Of a stretch of DNA of 64,000 nucleotides, positions 48,239-57,666 are shown piece after piece (position 1 is the first letter of the stretch; the number at the start of each line of letters is the position of its first letter). Source of the DNA: Pantoea conspicua (lineage in GTDB: Bacteria > Pseudomonadota > Gammaproteobacteria > Enterobacterales > Enterobacteriaceae). Position numbers and translations under genes: made by a program. The notes below the pieces were generated by a model. The model saw only the letters and a program-made list of their open reading frames with translations. It searched no databases and was not told the DNA's origin. Location of the stretch: positions 1 through 64,000 of the forward strand of contig NZ_MLFN01000128.1 in assembly GCF_002095315.1 (NCBI RefSeq), given 5' to 3'.

Positions 48239-51067
48239 TTACTTGTTCAGCAACGGTTTGAGGAAGCGAGCCGTGTGTGATTGTTCACACTCCGCCACCG
48301 TTTCTGGTGTGCCGGCAACCAGTATCTCGCCGCCACCGCTGCCGCCTTCCGGACCGAGATCGACAATCCAGTCGGCGGTCTTGATCACGTCAAGGTTGTG
48401 CTCAATCACCACGATGGTATTGCCCTGGTCGCGCAGCTGATGCAGCACTTCCAGCAGCTGCTGGATATCGGCAAAGTGCAGACCGGTGGTCGGCTCATCC
48501 AGGATATAGAGCGTCTGACCAGTACCGCGCTTCGACAGCTCACGCGCCAGCTTAACGCGCTGTGCTTCACCGCCGGAAAGGGTGGTTGCTGACTGGCCGA
48601 GGCGAATGTAAGAGAGGCCGACATCGATCAGTGTCTGCAACTTACGCGCCAGCGCCGGTACCACATCAAAGAACTCACGCGCTTCTTCAATGGTCATCTC
48701 CAGCACTTCGTGGATGCTCTTGCCTTTGTACTTTACTTCCAGCGTTTCGCGGTTATAGCGTTTGCCTTTGCACTGATCGCACGGCACATAAATGTCCGGC
48801 AAAAAGTGCATTTCGACTTTCAGCACGCCATCGCCCTGACAGGCTTCACAGCGTCCGCCGCGCACGTTAAAACTGAAACGGCCCGGATTGTAGCCGCGCG
48901 AACGCGCTTCCGGCACGCCGGCAAACAGTTCACGCACCGGGGTGAAAATGCCGGTGTAGGTGGCCGGGTTGGATCGCGGTGTACGGCCAATCGGGCTCTG
49001 GTCGATGTCGATCACCTTATCGAAATGCTCCAGGCCGGTCACTTCGCGATAGGCTGCTGGCTCCGCGATAGTCGCGCCGTTCAGGGCACGCTGGGCAATC
49101 GGGAACAGGGTATCGTTGATCAGCGTCGATTTACCTGAACCTGACACGCCGGTGATGCAGGTAAACAGACCCACCGGCAGTGTCAGCGTCACATCCTTGA
49201 GGTTGTTACCGCGGGCGCCGGTCACCTTCAGCACTTTGGCCGGATCGCCTTTGACCCGCTGCGGCGGTACGGCGATCTCACGCTTGCCGCTGAGGAACTG
49301 ACCGGTCAGCGACGCTTCCTGCGCCATGATCTCATCCACGGTGCCTTCTGCGACCACCTGGCCGCCATGCACGCCGGCACCAGGGCCGATATCGATCACA
49401 TGGTCAGCCGCGCGAATCGCATCTTCATCATGCTCAACCACGATCACCGTGTTACCGAGATCGCGCAGGTGAATCAGTGTACCGAGCAACCGCTCGTTAT
49501 CACGCTGGTGCAGGCCGATAGAGGGCTCATCCAGCACGTACATAACGCCCACCAGACCGGCACCGATCTGGCTGGCCAGACGGATACGCTGCGCTTCACC
49601 ACCGGAAAGGGTTTCCGCAGAACGTGACATCGACAGGTAGTTCAGGCCAACATTCACCAGGAAGCTCAGACGATCGCTGATCTCTTTCAGCACTTTTTCG
49701 GCAATTTGTGCTCGCTGACCACTGAGTTTCAGGTTTTCAAAGAACGACATCGCGTGGCCGATACTCATCTCAGAGATGGTCGGCAGCGTGGTGTTTTCCA
49801 CGAAGACGTGGCGCGCTTCACGGCGCAGACGTGTTCCTTCGCAGGTGGCACAGGCGCGGTTGCTGATAAATTTCGCCAGCTCTTCGCGCACCGCTGATGA
49901 CTCGGTCTCTTTGTAACGGCGTTCCATGTTGTTCAGTACGCCTTCAAACGGATGGCGACGCACAGAGGTATCACCGCGATCGTTGATGTACTTAAACTCA
50001 ATGCTCTCTTTACCTGAACCGTAAAGAATCACTTTCTGAACATTATCTGGCAGGCTGCCGAACGAAGCTTCGATATCAAAATCGAGATGTTCCGCCAGCG
50101 AGCGCAGCATCTGGAAATAGTAGAAGTTGCGGCGATCCCAGCCGCGAATCGCGCCGCCCGCCAGCGAGAGTTCGGGATTCTGCACCACGCGGTCCGGGTC
50201 AAAATATTGCTGCACGCCCAGTCCGTCACAGGTCGGGCAGGCGCCCGCCGGGTTGTTAAACGAGAACAGGCGCGGTTCCAGTTCACTCATGCTGTAGCCA
50301 CAAATCGGGCAGGCAAAGTTGGCGGAGAACAGCAACTCTTCGGCCGCGCTATCATCCATATCCGCCACGATCGCCGTGCCGCCGGAGAGATCCAGTGTGG
50401 TTTCAAACGACTCGGCCAGACGGGTGGCCAGATCGGCGCGCACCTTAAAGCGATCGATGACCACCTCAATGGTGTGCTTCTTCTGCAGCTCAAGCTTCGG
50501 CGGATCGGAGAGATCGCACACTTCCCCGTCGATACGCGCCCGGATGTAGCCCTGCGACGCCAGATTCTCCAGCGTTTTGGTGTGCTCGCCTTTACGGTCT
50601 TTCACCACCGGTGCCAGCAGCATTAAGCGGCGGCCTTCCGGCTGGGAGAGCACCTGATCGACCATCTGGCTGACGGTCTGCGCCGCCAGCGGCACATCGT
50701 GGTCCGGGCAGCGTGGCTCACCGACGCGGGCAAACAGCAGGCGCAGATAGTCGTGGATCTCGGTGATGGTTCCCACCGTTGATCGCGGGTTATGTGAGGT
50801 TGATTTCTGCTCAATGGAGATGGCGGGCGACAAACCTTCGATATGATCGACGTCCGGTTTCTCCATTAGCGAAAGAAACTGGCGCGCATACGCAGAGAGC
50901 GACTCCACATAGCGGCGCTGACCTTCCGCATACAGCGTATCAAACGCCAGTGAGGATTTACCGGAGCCAGAGAGGCCGGTAACCACAATGAGTTTGTCGC
51001 GTGGGATGGTCAGGTTGATGTTTTTCAAATTATGGGTGCGGGCACCACGAACTTCGATCTTATCCAT
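48239..51067 (-). CDS. uvrA: UvrABC excinuclease subunit A
   Basis: A damage-recognition ATPase of nucleotide excision repair. 942 residues, against 940 in E. coli. Two ABC ATPase modules are visible: Walker [23 protein letters not shown] (about 31) and [17 protein letters not shown] (about 640), with signatures [16 protein letters not shown] and [15 protein letters not shown]. Zinc-binding CxxC pairs occur in [30 protein letters not shown] and [29 protein letters not shown]. It is divergent from ssb, with a shared LexA box. Confidence 0.99.
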   Translation of the reverse strand: MDKIEVRGARTHNLKNINLTIPRDKLIVVTGLSGSGKSSLAFDTLYAEGQRRYVESLSAYARQFLSLMEKPDVDHIEGLSPAISIEQKSTSHNPRSTVGTITEIHDYLRLLFARVGEPRCPDHDVPLAAQTVSQMVDQVLSQPEGRRLMLLAPVVKDRKGEHTKTLENLASQGYIRARIDGEVCDLSDPPKLELQKKHTIEVVIDRFKVRADLATRLAESFETTLDLSGGTAIVADMDDSAAEELLFSANFACPICGYSMSELEPRLFSFNNPAGACPTCDGLGVQQYFDPDRVVQNPELSLAGGAIRGWDRRNFYYFQMLRSLAEHLDFDIEASFGSLPDNVQKVILYGSGKESIEFKYINDRGDTSVRRHPFEGVLNNMERRYKETESSAVREELAKFISNRACATCEGTRLRREARHVFVENTTLPTISEMSIGHAMSFFENLKLSGQRAQIAEKVLKEISDRLSFLVNVGLNYLSMSRSAETLSGGEAQRIRLASQIGAGLVGVMYVLDEPSIGLHQRDNERLLGTLIHLRDLGNTVIVVEHDEDAIRAADHVIDIGPGAGVHGGQVVAEGTVDEIMAQEASLTGQFLSGKREIAVPPQRVKGDPAKVLKVTGARGNNLKDVTLTLPVGLFTCITGVSGSGKSTLINDTLFPIAQRALNGATIAEPAAYREVTGLEHFDKVIDIDQSPIGRTPRSNPATYTGIFTPVRELFAGVPEARSRGYNPGRFSFNVRGGRCEACQGDGVLKVEMHFLPDIYVPCDQCKGKRYNRETLEVKYKGKSIHEVLEMTIEEAREFFDVVPALARKLQTLIDVGLSYIRLGQSATTLSGGEAQRVKLARELSKRGTGQTLYILDEPTTGLHFADIQQLLEVLHQLRDQGNTIVVIEHNLDVIKTADWIVDLGPEGGSGGGEILVAGTPETVAECEQSHTARFLKPLLNK

Positions 51068-51149
51068 TCACCTTTCCCGGATTAGCAGCACTCACCGCGC
51101 CTTGCCGACACGGCCAGAATAAACGTGTCATTATGGCACAAAAAATAGA

Positions 51150-51165
51150 CTGAATAAATATCCAG
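51150..51165. promoter_or_regulatory. LexA box between uvrA and ssb
   Basis: CTGAATAAATATCCAG fits CTG-N10-CAG and resembles the uvrA-ssb SOS box of E. coli. It lies 83 nt from uvrA and 127 nt from ssb. Confidence 0.88.
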
Positions 51166-51291
51166 TACTCTTTGCCTTTTGGGGCGGGAGGATTAAAATC
51201 GGAACCCCGCTCTAAAGTGGGAAACAGACAGCAGGACGTGTTAGAATTGATGGATTAGACTGTATGCATTAACTCATCGGGAGACAGCAAC

Positions 51292-51846
51292 ATGGCCAGT
51301 CGTGGCGTTAACAAAGTGATTCTTGTCGGGAATCTGGGTCAGGATCCGGAAGTACGTTATATGCCAAATGGTGGCGCTGTTGCCAACATTACGCTGGCTA
51401 CGTCGGAAAGCTGGCGCGACAAGCAGACCGGTGAAAACAAAGAGATCACTGAATGGCACCGTGTGGTGTTGTTTGGCAAGCTGGCCGAAGTGGCGGGCGA
51501 GTATCTGCGTAAAGGTTCTCAGGTCTATATCGAAGGTCAGCTGCGTACCCGCAAATGGCAGGACCAGGGCGGCCAGGAACGTTACACCACGGAAGTGGTG
51601 GTTAACGTCGGCGGTACCATGCAGATGCTGGGCGGCCGTCAGCAGGGCGGTAATGCTGGTGCACCGGCAGGCGGCGCGCAGGGCGGCGGCAACAACAATG
51701 GCTGGGGTCAGCCGCAGCAGCCGCAGGGCAGCAACAATCAGTTCAGCGGCGGCGCGCAGTCTCGCCCGCAGCAGCAGCCACAAAGCGCACCGGCCAGCAA
51801 CAACAACGAACCGCCAATGGATTTTGACGACGATATTCCGTTCTGA
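51292..51846 (+). CDS. ssb: Single-stranded DNA-binding protein
   Basis: A tetrameric protein that coats single-stranded DNA during replication, repair and recombination. 184 residues (E. coli 178). It has an N-terminal OB fold ([39 protein letters not shown] to [16 protein letters not shown]), a Gly/Gln-rich linker and the conserved acidic tip MDFDDDIPF that recruits partner enzymes. CGGGAGACAGCAAC precedes the ATG. A terminator follows at 51878. Confidence 0.99.
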   Translation: MASRGVNKVILVGNLGQDPEVRYMPNGGAVANITLATSESWRDKQTGENKEITEWHRVVLFGKLAEVAGEYLRKGSQVYIEGQLRTRKWQDQGGQERYTTEVVVNVGGTMQMLGGRQQGGNAGAPAGGAQGGGNNNGWGQPQQPQGSNNQFSGGAQSRPQQQPQSAPASNNNEPPMDFDDDIPF

Positions 51847-51877
51847 TCCCTGTCATCGCGTGACATCAGTTGCAATC

Positions 51878-51903
51878 AGGCCCGGCATACCGGGCCTTTT
51901 TTT
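51878..51903 (+). terminator. ssb terminator
   Basis: AGGCCCGG-CATA-CCGGGCCT followed by seven T residues, 31 nt after the ssb stop. Confidence 0.96.
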
Positions 51904-51936
51904 ATGTCCGTAACGGCTGAAACAGGAAATCCTGTC

Positions 51937-52027
51937 AGAACTCAGAACTCAGAACTCAGAACTCAGAACTCAGAACTCAGAACTCAGAACTCAGAACTCA
52001 GAACTCAGAACTCAGAACTCAGAACTC
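51937..52027. repeat. Thirteen perfect tandem copies of AGAACTC
   Basis: The heptamer AGAACTC repeats 13 times without a mismatch over 91 nt. It is preceded by CCTGTC and followed by ACCCATTACAACTCAG, a partial echo of the unit. It lies between the ssb terminator and the 3' end of the convergent isochorismatase-like gene, 12 nt from that stop codon. A frame reading through it exists but has no sign of being a gene. Confidence 0.98.
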
Positions 52028-52039
52028 ACCCATTACAAC

Positions 52040-52573
52040 TCAGACGTCTGACGACCATTCGGCCAGTATTGCGTCGCAGCTCAGTACGCGCGGCACGTTG
52101 CCAGGTATCAGCAGCGATGACCACACCTCATTATGCTGACCTATCAGCTGTTCGGCGCTCGCCCAGCGGCGGTCGGCGGTGGTATGCGCATCCGACGCCA
52201 CGGTGATGCGATAGCCCGCACTGGCCCCGACTTTAATCGTGGTATCCAGGCAGTAGTCCGTGGCACAGCCGCACACTACAAATTCCTCTACCGCCAGCGT
52301 CTCAAGCAGTGCCGCCAGGCCGGTTTGCCAGAAGCTATCGCAGGCGGTTTTAGTGATAAAGCAGGCGCCGGCAGGCTGCCGGATGTCGGGCAACAGCGCA
52401 AAGGCTTCGCTGCCTTCAGGCAGGCTCTCTTCTTCGGTGTGCTGAATAAACACCGTGACGTCGGCGCGTTCAGTCAGGCGGTTTATCTGCGCCACCCGGC
52501 CTGGCCGGTCAAAACGGGGCGTAGCGAACACGCCATTTTGCATATCGATAACCAATACCACTCGCTGTGCCAT
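52040..52573 (-). CDS. Isochorismatase-family cysteine hydrolase
   Basis: 177 residues, a single-domain hydrolase of the nicotinamidase/isochorismatase superfamily. The catalytic triad is visible: Asp10 in LVIDMQNGVF, Lys75 in FITKTACDSFW, and Cys108 in VVCGCATDYCLD. GVE/R-type specificity cannot be read. It is a single gene, divergent from the AraC-type regulator across 121 nt, and convergent with ssb. The substrate is unknown. Its 3' end abuts the heptamer repeat. Confidence 0.88.
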   Translation of the reverse strand: MAQRVVLVIDMQNGVFATPRFDRPGRVAQINRLTERADVTVFIQHTEEESLPEGSEAFALLPDIRQPAGACFITKTACDSFWQTGLAALLETLAVEEFVVCGCATDYCLDTTIKVGASAGYRITVASDAHTTADRRWASAEQLIGQHNEVWSSLLIPGNVPRVLSCDAILAEWSSDV

Positions 52574-52694
52574 GCTTTATCCTGGGGAGTGAAAAAAACA
52601 GTGTTGCCTGGCGCAGGTCGGATAGCAATGTTTTGCATTTTATCGCCCATCAGAGGCATGCTAAACCACATATTGGTGAGTTGAGGAGAGTGAT

Positions 52695-53522
52695 GTGGAG
52701 GGCGTTCCGGCTATTTTTCCCTGTGAGAAAGATCGCGCGCAGTTTCAGCAGTTGTCGGAGTTACCCGGCGTGGAGCTCTATCAGGCGCACATCTCACGCT
52801 ACGCCTTTGAACCGCATACCCATGAAGCCTTTGGTATCGGCACTATTGAAGCGGGCGCTCAGCGCTTTCGCTATCGCGGCACCCAATACACCGCGCCAAA
52901 AGATTCGCTGGTGATGATGAACCCGGACGAACTGCATACCGGTGAGTCGGCATGTACCGAAGGCTGGCGTTATCAGATGATCTATATTCAGCCGCAATTA
53001 ATGGATGAGCTGACCGGCGACCGCGGCTGGTGGTTTAATGATGCGCTGCTGACCGATCCCCGTGTGGCGCAGCCGTTGTCACAGACCCTGGCGGCGCTGT
53101 GGCAGGCGGACACGGCGCTGGCACGCCAGGGATTGCTGTTGGAACTGCTGTCGCAGATGCGGCCACTGGCGCGGATGTCATCGCCGCAGCCGCGGCAGGC
53201 GCAGCATCGTTTCGAACCAGTGCGCGATTATCTGCGGGCTAATCTGGCAGAACCGGTACGGCTGGAGGAACTGGCCGCGCTGGTATCGTTATCGCCCTGG
53301 CATTTCTTACGCGCTTTCCGCCAGTACTATCATGTGACACCCCATCAGATGCTGATGGCATTCCGGCTGTATGACGCCAAGCTACGGCTGGCGCAGGGGG
53401 AGCGCGCGGCCAGCGTGGCGGCTGCGGTAGGACTCACCGATCAGGCGCATCTGACCCGCGCGTTCGCCAACCGCTATGGCATTACCCCGGTGCGTTATCA
53501 GAAACAGGTACAGCAGCCCTGA
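52695..53522 (+). CDS. AraC-family transcriptional regulator
   Basis: 275 residues from the GTG at 52695 (VEGVPAIFPCEKDRAQFQQLSELPG), 5 nt after GGAGAG. It has an N-terminal cupin sensor (YQAHISRYAFEPHTHEAFGIGTIEAG with the His cluster, LVMMNPDELHTGE) and two C-terminal helix-turn-helices (RLEELAALVSLSPWHFLRAFRQYYHVTPHQML and SVAAAVGLTDQAHLTRAFANRYGITPVRYQ). It is followed 75 nt later by a DMT transporter, its likely target; such regulator-exporter pairs often handle amino acids or drugs. Confidence 0.92.
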   Translation: MEGVPAIFPCEKDRAQFQQLSELPGVELYQAHISRYAFEPHTHEAFGIGTIEAGAQRFRYRGTQYTAPKDSLVMMNPDELHTGESACTEGWRYQMIYIQPQLMDELTGDRGWWFNDALLTDPRVAQPLSQTLAALWQADTALARQGLLLELLSQMRPLARMSSPQPRQAQHRFEPVRDYLRANLAEPVRLEELAALVSLSPWHFLRAFRQYYHVTPHQMLMAFRLYDAKLRLAQGERAASVAAAVGLTDQAHLTRAFANRYGITPVRYQKQVQQP

Positions 53523-53597
53523 TAATCGCAATCTGCTACAAGCCTTTCCCGCCTCATTTCGTCACACTGCGCCAAAAAGTTATTAAGGAAAGAAATC

Positions 53598-54556
53598 ATG
53601 CTCGCTGGCGTACTGTTTGCTGTTACTGCAGGTCTGATGTGGGGACTGATTTTTGTTGGTCCCTTGCTGGTGCCTGACTATCCCGGCGCATTGCAATCGG
53701 CTGGCCGCTATGTCGCCTTTGGTCTGATTGCGCTGCCGCTGGCCTGGCACGATCGTCGCCGACTGCGGCAGCTGGCACCGGCGGCCTGGCGCGAGGCGGT
53801 AAAACTCTCGCTGGTGGGAAACCTTCTTTATTACGCCTTTCTCGCCAATGCGATCCAGCGCACCGGCGCGCCGGTCTCAACCATGATCATCGGGACGCTG
53901 CCGGTGGTGATCGCGGTCACCGCCAACCTCTGTTACGGACATCTTGAAGGGCGGCTGCCGTGGCGGCGACTCTTTCCTGCTTTGATCATGATGGCGGCCG
54001 GGCTGCTGTGTGTGAATGCCGCAGAATTACGCAGCCAGGGCGCGACGCTGGATCTCAGCCGTTACCTCACCGGTATCGGGCTGGCGATGCTGGCGGTGGT
54101 GTGCTGGACCTGGTATCCGCTGCGTAACGCGCGCTGGCTGCGCACCCATCCTGAACTCCGACCCTCAACCTGGGCGACGGCGCAAGGGCTGGTCACGCTC
54201 CGATGGCGTTAATTCTCTATGCGCTGGTCAGCATCCAGCTCGCCTGGCAACAGCCCGCATTCGCGCTGCCGTTTGGGCCGCATCCTCAGGTGTTCATTCC
54301 GTTAATGCTGGCGATTGGCCTGCTCTGCTCCTGGCTGGGTACACTGTGCTGGAATGCAGCCAGCCAGCGTTTGCCCACTGTCCTGATGGGGCCGCTGATC
54401 GTTTTTGAAATCCTCTTTGGCCTTTTATGGACTTTCCTCTGGCATCAAAGCTGGCCGCCGCTGCTTACGGTAACCGGCATTATTTTTCTGATGGCGGGCG
54501 TACTGTGGGCGATGCGGATAAAACCGCAGCCGCAGGTTGTGGCGATTAAGGAGTAA
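53598..54556 (+). pseudogene. DMT (EamA) family transporter, single-base frameshift
   Basis: A ten-segment inner-membrane transporter of the drug/metabolite family. The first part runs from MLAGVLFAVTAGLMWGLIFVGPLLVPDYPGALQSAGRYVAFG to TWATAQGLVTLR, then stops; the second resumes with MALILYALVSIQLAWQQPAFALPFGPHPQVF to WAMRIKPQPQVVAIKE. Restoring one C at about 54200 (CTCCG to CTCCCG) joins them as GLVTLPMALILYAL and gives 319 residues. The substrate is unknown. It is downstream of an AraC-type regulator. An assembly error in a C run is more likely than a true mutation. Confidence 0.88.
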
Positions 54557-55479
54557 TGTTTCCCGCTAATCCTTTTTCCCGTATCGCGCGGTTAGCGGCC
54601 CACGCGGCTTTTTAAGATTAAGTCGCATCCCGACTCTGGCCCTTTTGCGCGCTTTTCCGGCGCGTAATCGATTTCATACGCCAGGTTGACCCCGCGCTAT
54701 TCCCCTCATCCGGTTTCTCAGACGGTCAGACCAGGCAAAAAAAAAGTCAGTCAGAGAGAGAATCCGGTCCTTTTACCGGTTTAACGCCGCGACGTTGATT
54801 GAAAATCATCCACTCATCAGGCGGATTCCAGGCGAATCAGAGCAATTATGCTTTTGTCGGCGCACTGTAATTGCTCTCTGGCCCTGATGAATGGGGGCTA
54901 AAAACCACCATTAACTTCATTCATTGATTAAAGAGTAAGAAAATTCCGCCGCTGCGTTTTTATTTAAAGGTTAATGTTTGGCATCATTGATGCGCTTTGC
55001 GATGAGGAAATGCATCGCTGCATAACATTAGTGATAAGGAGCAATAAACTATTTATCCTGGATTAATCCTGGAGAAAGTTTACCAAATCAGACTACTCAC
55101 TAATTAAAGCGTAACCGCAAAAATGTCGATTAGATCCATCATTAACTTAAAGGTGACATGACTCTTTCTGAGGCGATGTTTAAAGTGGCTTAACGGAATG
55201 GGGTGAATTCAGTTCCGATGATTAGCCAGACTTACCTAAAGAAAAGGAGATCCCAATCCCGTCGAAACGAGATTGGGAGAGGGGAAAGGGGCGTGGAGTG
55301 CGAGACTTTTGCTGTTGTGAATCAATTTTACCGCAAAAAAAGAAGCTTAGCTGTGAAGCCATTCATTAGTTATAAATGGAGCGGAAAAGGGTGCCGCAAT
55401 TGTCCTGTTAAATGATCTTCATCTCTTCTGGTAAGAACAAATCTCAGCGTTAAGTCTAAAAAGCGCGGTAGCATTGGGT
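54557..55479. other. AT-rich gene-poor stretch
   Basis: About 920 nt with no supported gene. Base composition turns AT-rich from about 54780 and stop codons are frequent in all frames. A 70-codon frame at 55203-55415 lacks a ribosome site and family resemblance. One strong hairpin is present: TCCCAATC (55251-55258) with GATTGGGA (55271-55278), and an inner CGT-CGAA-ACG. The region leads into an IS remnant, so it is probably accessory DNA or decayed coding sequence. Confidence 0.6.
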
Positions 55480-55605
55480 TTAGCGATTCTCGGTGCCTGA
55501 CGGATAGTGATATACACTGCGGCTGATATCTAATAAACGGCAGCTGCGACGGGTGCCAATGTCAAAAGTACTCTGCAGAAAGTTGACCGCCTGGCGTTTT
55601 TTCAT
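55480..55605 (-). pseudogene. Truncated IS3 transposase orfB
   Basis: Reading from ATG at 55605: MKKRQAVNFLQSTFDIG, then TRRSCRLLDISRSVYHYPSG, then TENR and a stop. RRSCRLLDISRSVYHY is the usual N-terminal OrfB text (R-x-x-C-R-x-L-x-I-S-R-S-x-Y-x-Y). It starts within orfA in another frame, as in intact IS3 elements. The remaining roughly 230 residues, including the DDE integrase domain, are missing. Confidence 0.8.
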
Positions 55606-55876
55606 TCGTGGTAAAGAAGTTCTTCAGTACGCTTTGCAGCATCTCCTTGTCAGAGTTCAGGATTTGCAGCTCACGAGTAAGATTCTGCAGTTTTTCCTCC
55701 AGCTCTTTGATTTTTCTGCCTTCTTCTGAAGACAACCCAGAAAACTTCTTCTTCCAGCTGTAGAATGTTGCTTCAGAGATGCCTAGCTCTTCACAAATCT
55801 CTCTGACTTTTACGCCCGATTCAGAAGCTTTAATGGCATTTGTGATTTGATCTTCGCTGTATCGTGACTTTCTCAT
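55562..55876 (-). CDS. IS3-family transposase OrfA
   Basis: 104 residues. The N-terminal helix-turn-helix RYSEDQITNAIKASESGVKVREICEELGISEATFYSWKKKFSGL (about 4-47) is followed by a leucine-zipper coiled coil (IKELEEKLQNLTRELQILNSDKEMLQSVLKNFF), the standard OrfA plan of the IS407-like group. The frame is intact but OrfB is truncated, so no active OrfAB fusion can form. Alone it could at most bind ends of related elements. Confidence 0.85.
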   Translation of the reverse strand: MRKSRYSEDQITNAIKASESGVKVREICEELGISEATFYSWKKKFSGLSSEEGRKIKELEEKLQNLTRELQILNSDKEMLQSVLKNFFTTNEKTPGGQLSAEYF

Positions 55877-56401
55877 AAATGCTCTTACCTTTCTTATCGA
55901 TTAATGGATGAGAATGACTTTAATAATTCCTGGCACTGTAAGTTTCTATTAATGCAGTATTAAAGTGTGCGTATTGAATTGCGAAGGTTAAATTAAGATA
56001 TTTAGAATAAATATCATCATGGGATAAATCTTATTTTATTCCGATCCGGGGGGCGCGCCTTCCTGGTGGCGGTTTTTTGTTATAAATTCATCGCATCCCA
56101 AATACGAAAAAATTCTACGTACATTGGATATTTAGCATAACCGCCTTGATTAATTCAGCAGTTATGTCTTTTGAAGATTGCACTATTTTCAGCCTGAAAT
56201 CGTTTTCAACAGAAGTGATTCGCGCCAGAAATAATAAGAATTATCCTGAATTCATTCTCCGGATCATGATTTGATTCTCAATTTTCGGACCAGCTTGGTT
56301 TGAAGTCTTACATTTTTGCCAGGCCCACTGAGCGCTTATTTATTCGTTACAGGGATGTTGTACCGAAGCGGTTGTAGTTGAGTAATACTAAGGAAGAGTC
56401 G
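55877..56401. other. AT-rich region upstream of the flippase gene
   Basis: About 525 nt without a recognised gene. It is strongly AT-rich, interrupted by a short GC-rich patch GGGGGGCGCGCC (56047-56058) followed by GGTGGCGGTTTTTTG. It presumably contains the promoter of the flippase/ATP-grasp pair. No JUMPstart/ops sequence was convincing. Confidence 0.5.
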
Positions 56402-57658
56402 ATGAAATTGAGCGTAATGTCGAATGCCGCCTGGATGATGTCTGAGAAGATCATCTCCGTATTTGGCGTCATCTTTGTGACTTCTTACGTGGCAAAATCC
56501 TTTGGCCCAACGGTGTTTGGCCAGATGGCGTTTTCAACCTCACTATTTGCGATGGTGCAAACCGTGGCAATCTTTGGCACCGAAACCATTCTGTTTAAGC
56601 GCGTCAGTAAAAATGCGTCGAAAGGCTTACGCCTGATGACCATCGCGCGCACCCTGCGGATGGTGTTATTGCTGCTCACCTCGGTGCCAGTCTTAATCTG
56701 GGTCTGGTACAACATGCAGGAAAATTTCCTGGCATTTGCACTGGCCTCATTTGTTGCCTCGGTTTTCGTCACCCAGGATACGTTCAGCGTTTATAACAAT
56801 GCGCGTCTCGCTTCGCGGCTGAATACCCTCGCCAATGCGGTCGGTATGCTGCTGAGTTTCGCTATCAGCTTCACCGTCGCCTGGCTGCGGCTCAATCCGC
56901 TGTGGCTGACGTTGTCGATTGTGGCGGTGACGCTGGTGCCTTATCTGATCAAACGTCACAACTTTTATCAGGAACATCAGGATCAAATGCCGCCGCGTGA
57001 AAAGCGCACGGCTTATCTGCGTTACCTGATGTATGCCGGTCTGCCGCTGGCGATCTCCAGCATCTTTATTTCCGTGCAGGTCAAAGCAGCACAGATGTTT
57101 CTGGCGGGCACCGCGCCGGCACGTGATCTCGGGCTGTTTGCCGCCGCCAATACCATTTCTGCCTCCTGGATTTTTATCCCGGTGGCGCTGATCACCTCCT
57201 GCTTCACTGAAATCTTCAGAGAGCGTGGCGAGGTAGCCATCCGGCTGGCTGCCCGACTCAATGGTTACGTGATGGGTGTTTCATTGCTGATGCTGCTGGT
57301 TATCTCGTTGTATGGCGAGCAGATCATTATTGCGTTGTACGGTCCGGAATTTACACAGTCAGGAAGTCTTATTACGTTGCTGTCGATAGCGACCAGCTTT
57401 TCGGCAATGGGGACAGTGGCTTATCGCTACATGGTCAAGGAAGGAGGGTTTAACTACCTGCTGAAGAAAATCATTTGTCTGATGGTCATCAGTTTGCCGC
57501 TCTCATGGTGGTTGATCCAAAGCCACGGCATCATGGGCGCCGCGTGGAGCGTTTTCCTTTCCGAGCTTTTGTCCCTGACCGTAATGAATTACTTCTTTAA
57601 AAACGGCGTCATTCAAAAGATTCAGGTTTCCTCACTCAACTACAAAACCTACAAATGA
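56402..57658 (+). CDS. Wzx-like oligosaccharide flippase
   Basis: 418 residues from the ATG at 56402 (MKLSVMSNAAWMMSEKIISVFGVIFVTSYVAKSFGPTVFGQ), 5 nt after AGGAAG; a TTG start at 56378 would add 8 residues without support. It has about twelve hydrophobic segments in the polysaccharide-transport superfamily pattern, with the start typical of RfbX/Wzx flippases that move undecaprenyl-linked sugars across the inner membrane. It is followed by an ATP-grasp gene. No polymerase, ligase or glycosyltransferase lies nearby, so its substrate must come from elsewhere. Confidence 0.85.
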   Translation: MKLSVMSNAAWMMSEKIISVFGVIFVTSYVAKSFGPTVFGQMAFSTSLFAMVQTVAIFGTETILFKRVSKNASKGLRLMTIARTLRMVLLLLTSVPVLIWVWYNMQENFLAFALASFVASVFVTQDTFSVYNNARLASRLNTLANAVGMLLSFAISFTVAWLRLNPLWLTLSIVAVTLVPYLIKRHNFYQEHQDQMPPREKRTAYLRYLMYAGLPLAISSIFISVQVKAAQMFLAGTAPARDLGLFAAANTISASWIFIPVALITSCFTEIFRERGEVAIRLAARLNGYVMGVSLLMLLVISLYGEQIIIALYGPEFTQSGSLITLLSIATSFSAMGTVAYRYMVKEGGFNYLLKKIICLMVISLPLSWWLIQSHGIMGAAWSVFLSELLSLTVMNYFFKNGVIQKIQVSSLNYKTYK

Positions 57659-57666
57659 GGTCAGAT

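Larger units (their letters stand above)
55480..55876 (-). mobile_element. Remnant of an IS3-family insertion sequence
   Basis: A complete orfA-like frame and the first 41 codons of orfB remain on the minus strand; the rest of orfB, with the catalytic DDE domain, is absent. Terminal inverted repeats and target duplication were not recognised. orfB starts at ATGAAAAAACGCC, where the A6C run resembles the programmed-frameshift context used by IS3 elements. The element cannot move by itself. Confidence 0.8.

Noticed and set aside
51937-52027. Possible CRISPR array.
   Set aside because: The unit is a 7-bp direct tandem repeat with no spacers and no cas genes nearby.
51904-52206. A 100-codon open frame through the AGAACTC repeat (repeating Gln-Asn-Ser-Glu-Leu-Arg-Thr).
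   Set aside because: It exists only because the heptamer repeat has no stop in that frame. It overlaps the isochorismatase-like gene antisense, lacks a ribosome site and resembles no family.
55203-55415. A 70-codon frame in the AT-rich region.
   Set aside because: No Shine-Dalgarno site, no recognisable motif, and it contains the strong hairpin at 55251-55278.
55460-55475. A CGGTAGC motif as an ops/JUMPstart element for the flippase genes.
   Set aside because: It lies within the decayed IS region, over 900 nt upstream, and lacks the rest of the JUMPstart consensus.
56047-56058. GGGGGGCGCGCC as a cloning-vector scar (it contains an 8-bp restriction palindrome).
   Set aside because: No other vector-like sequence surrounds it, and such short GC patches occur naturally.
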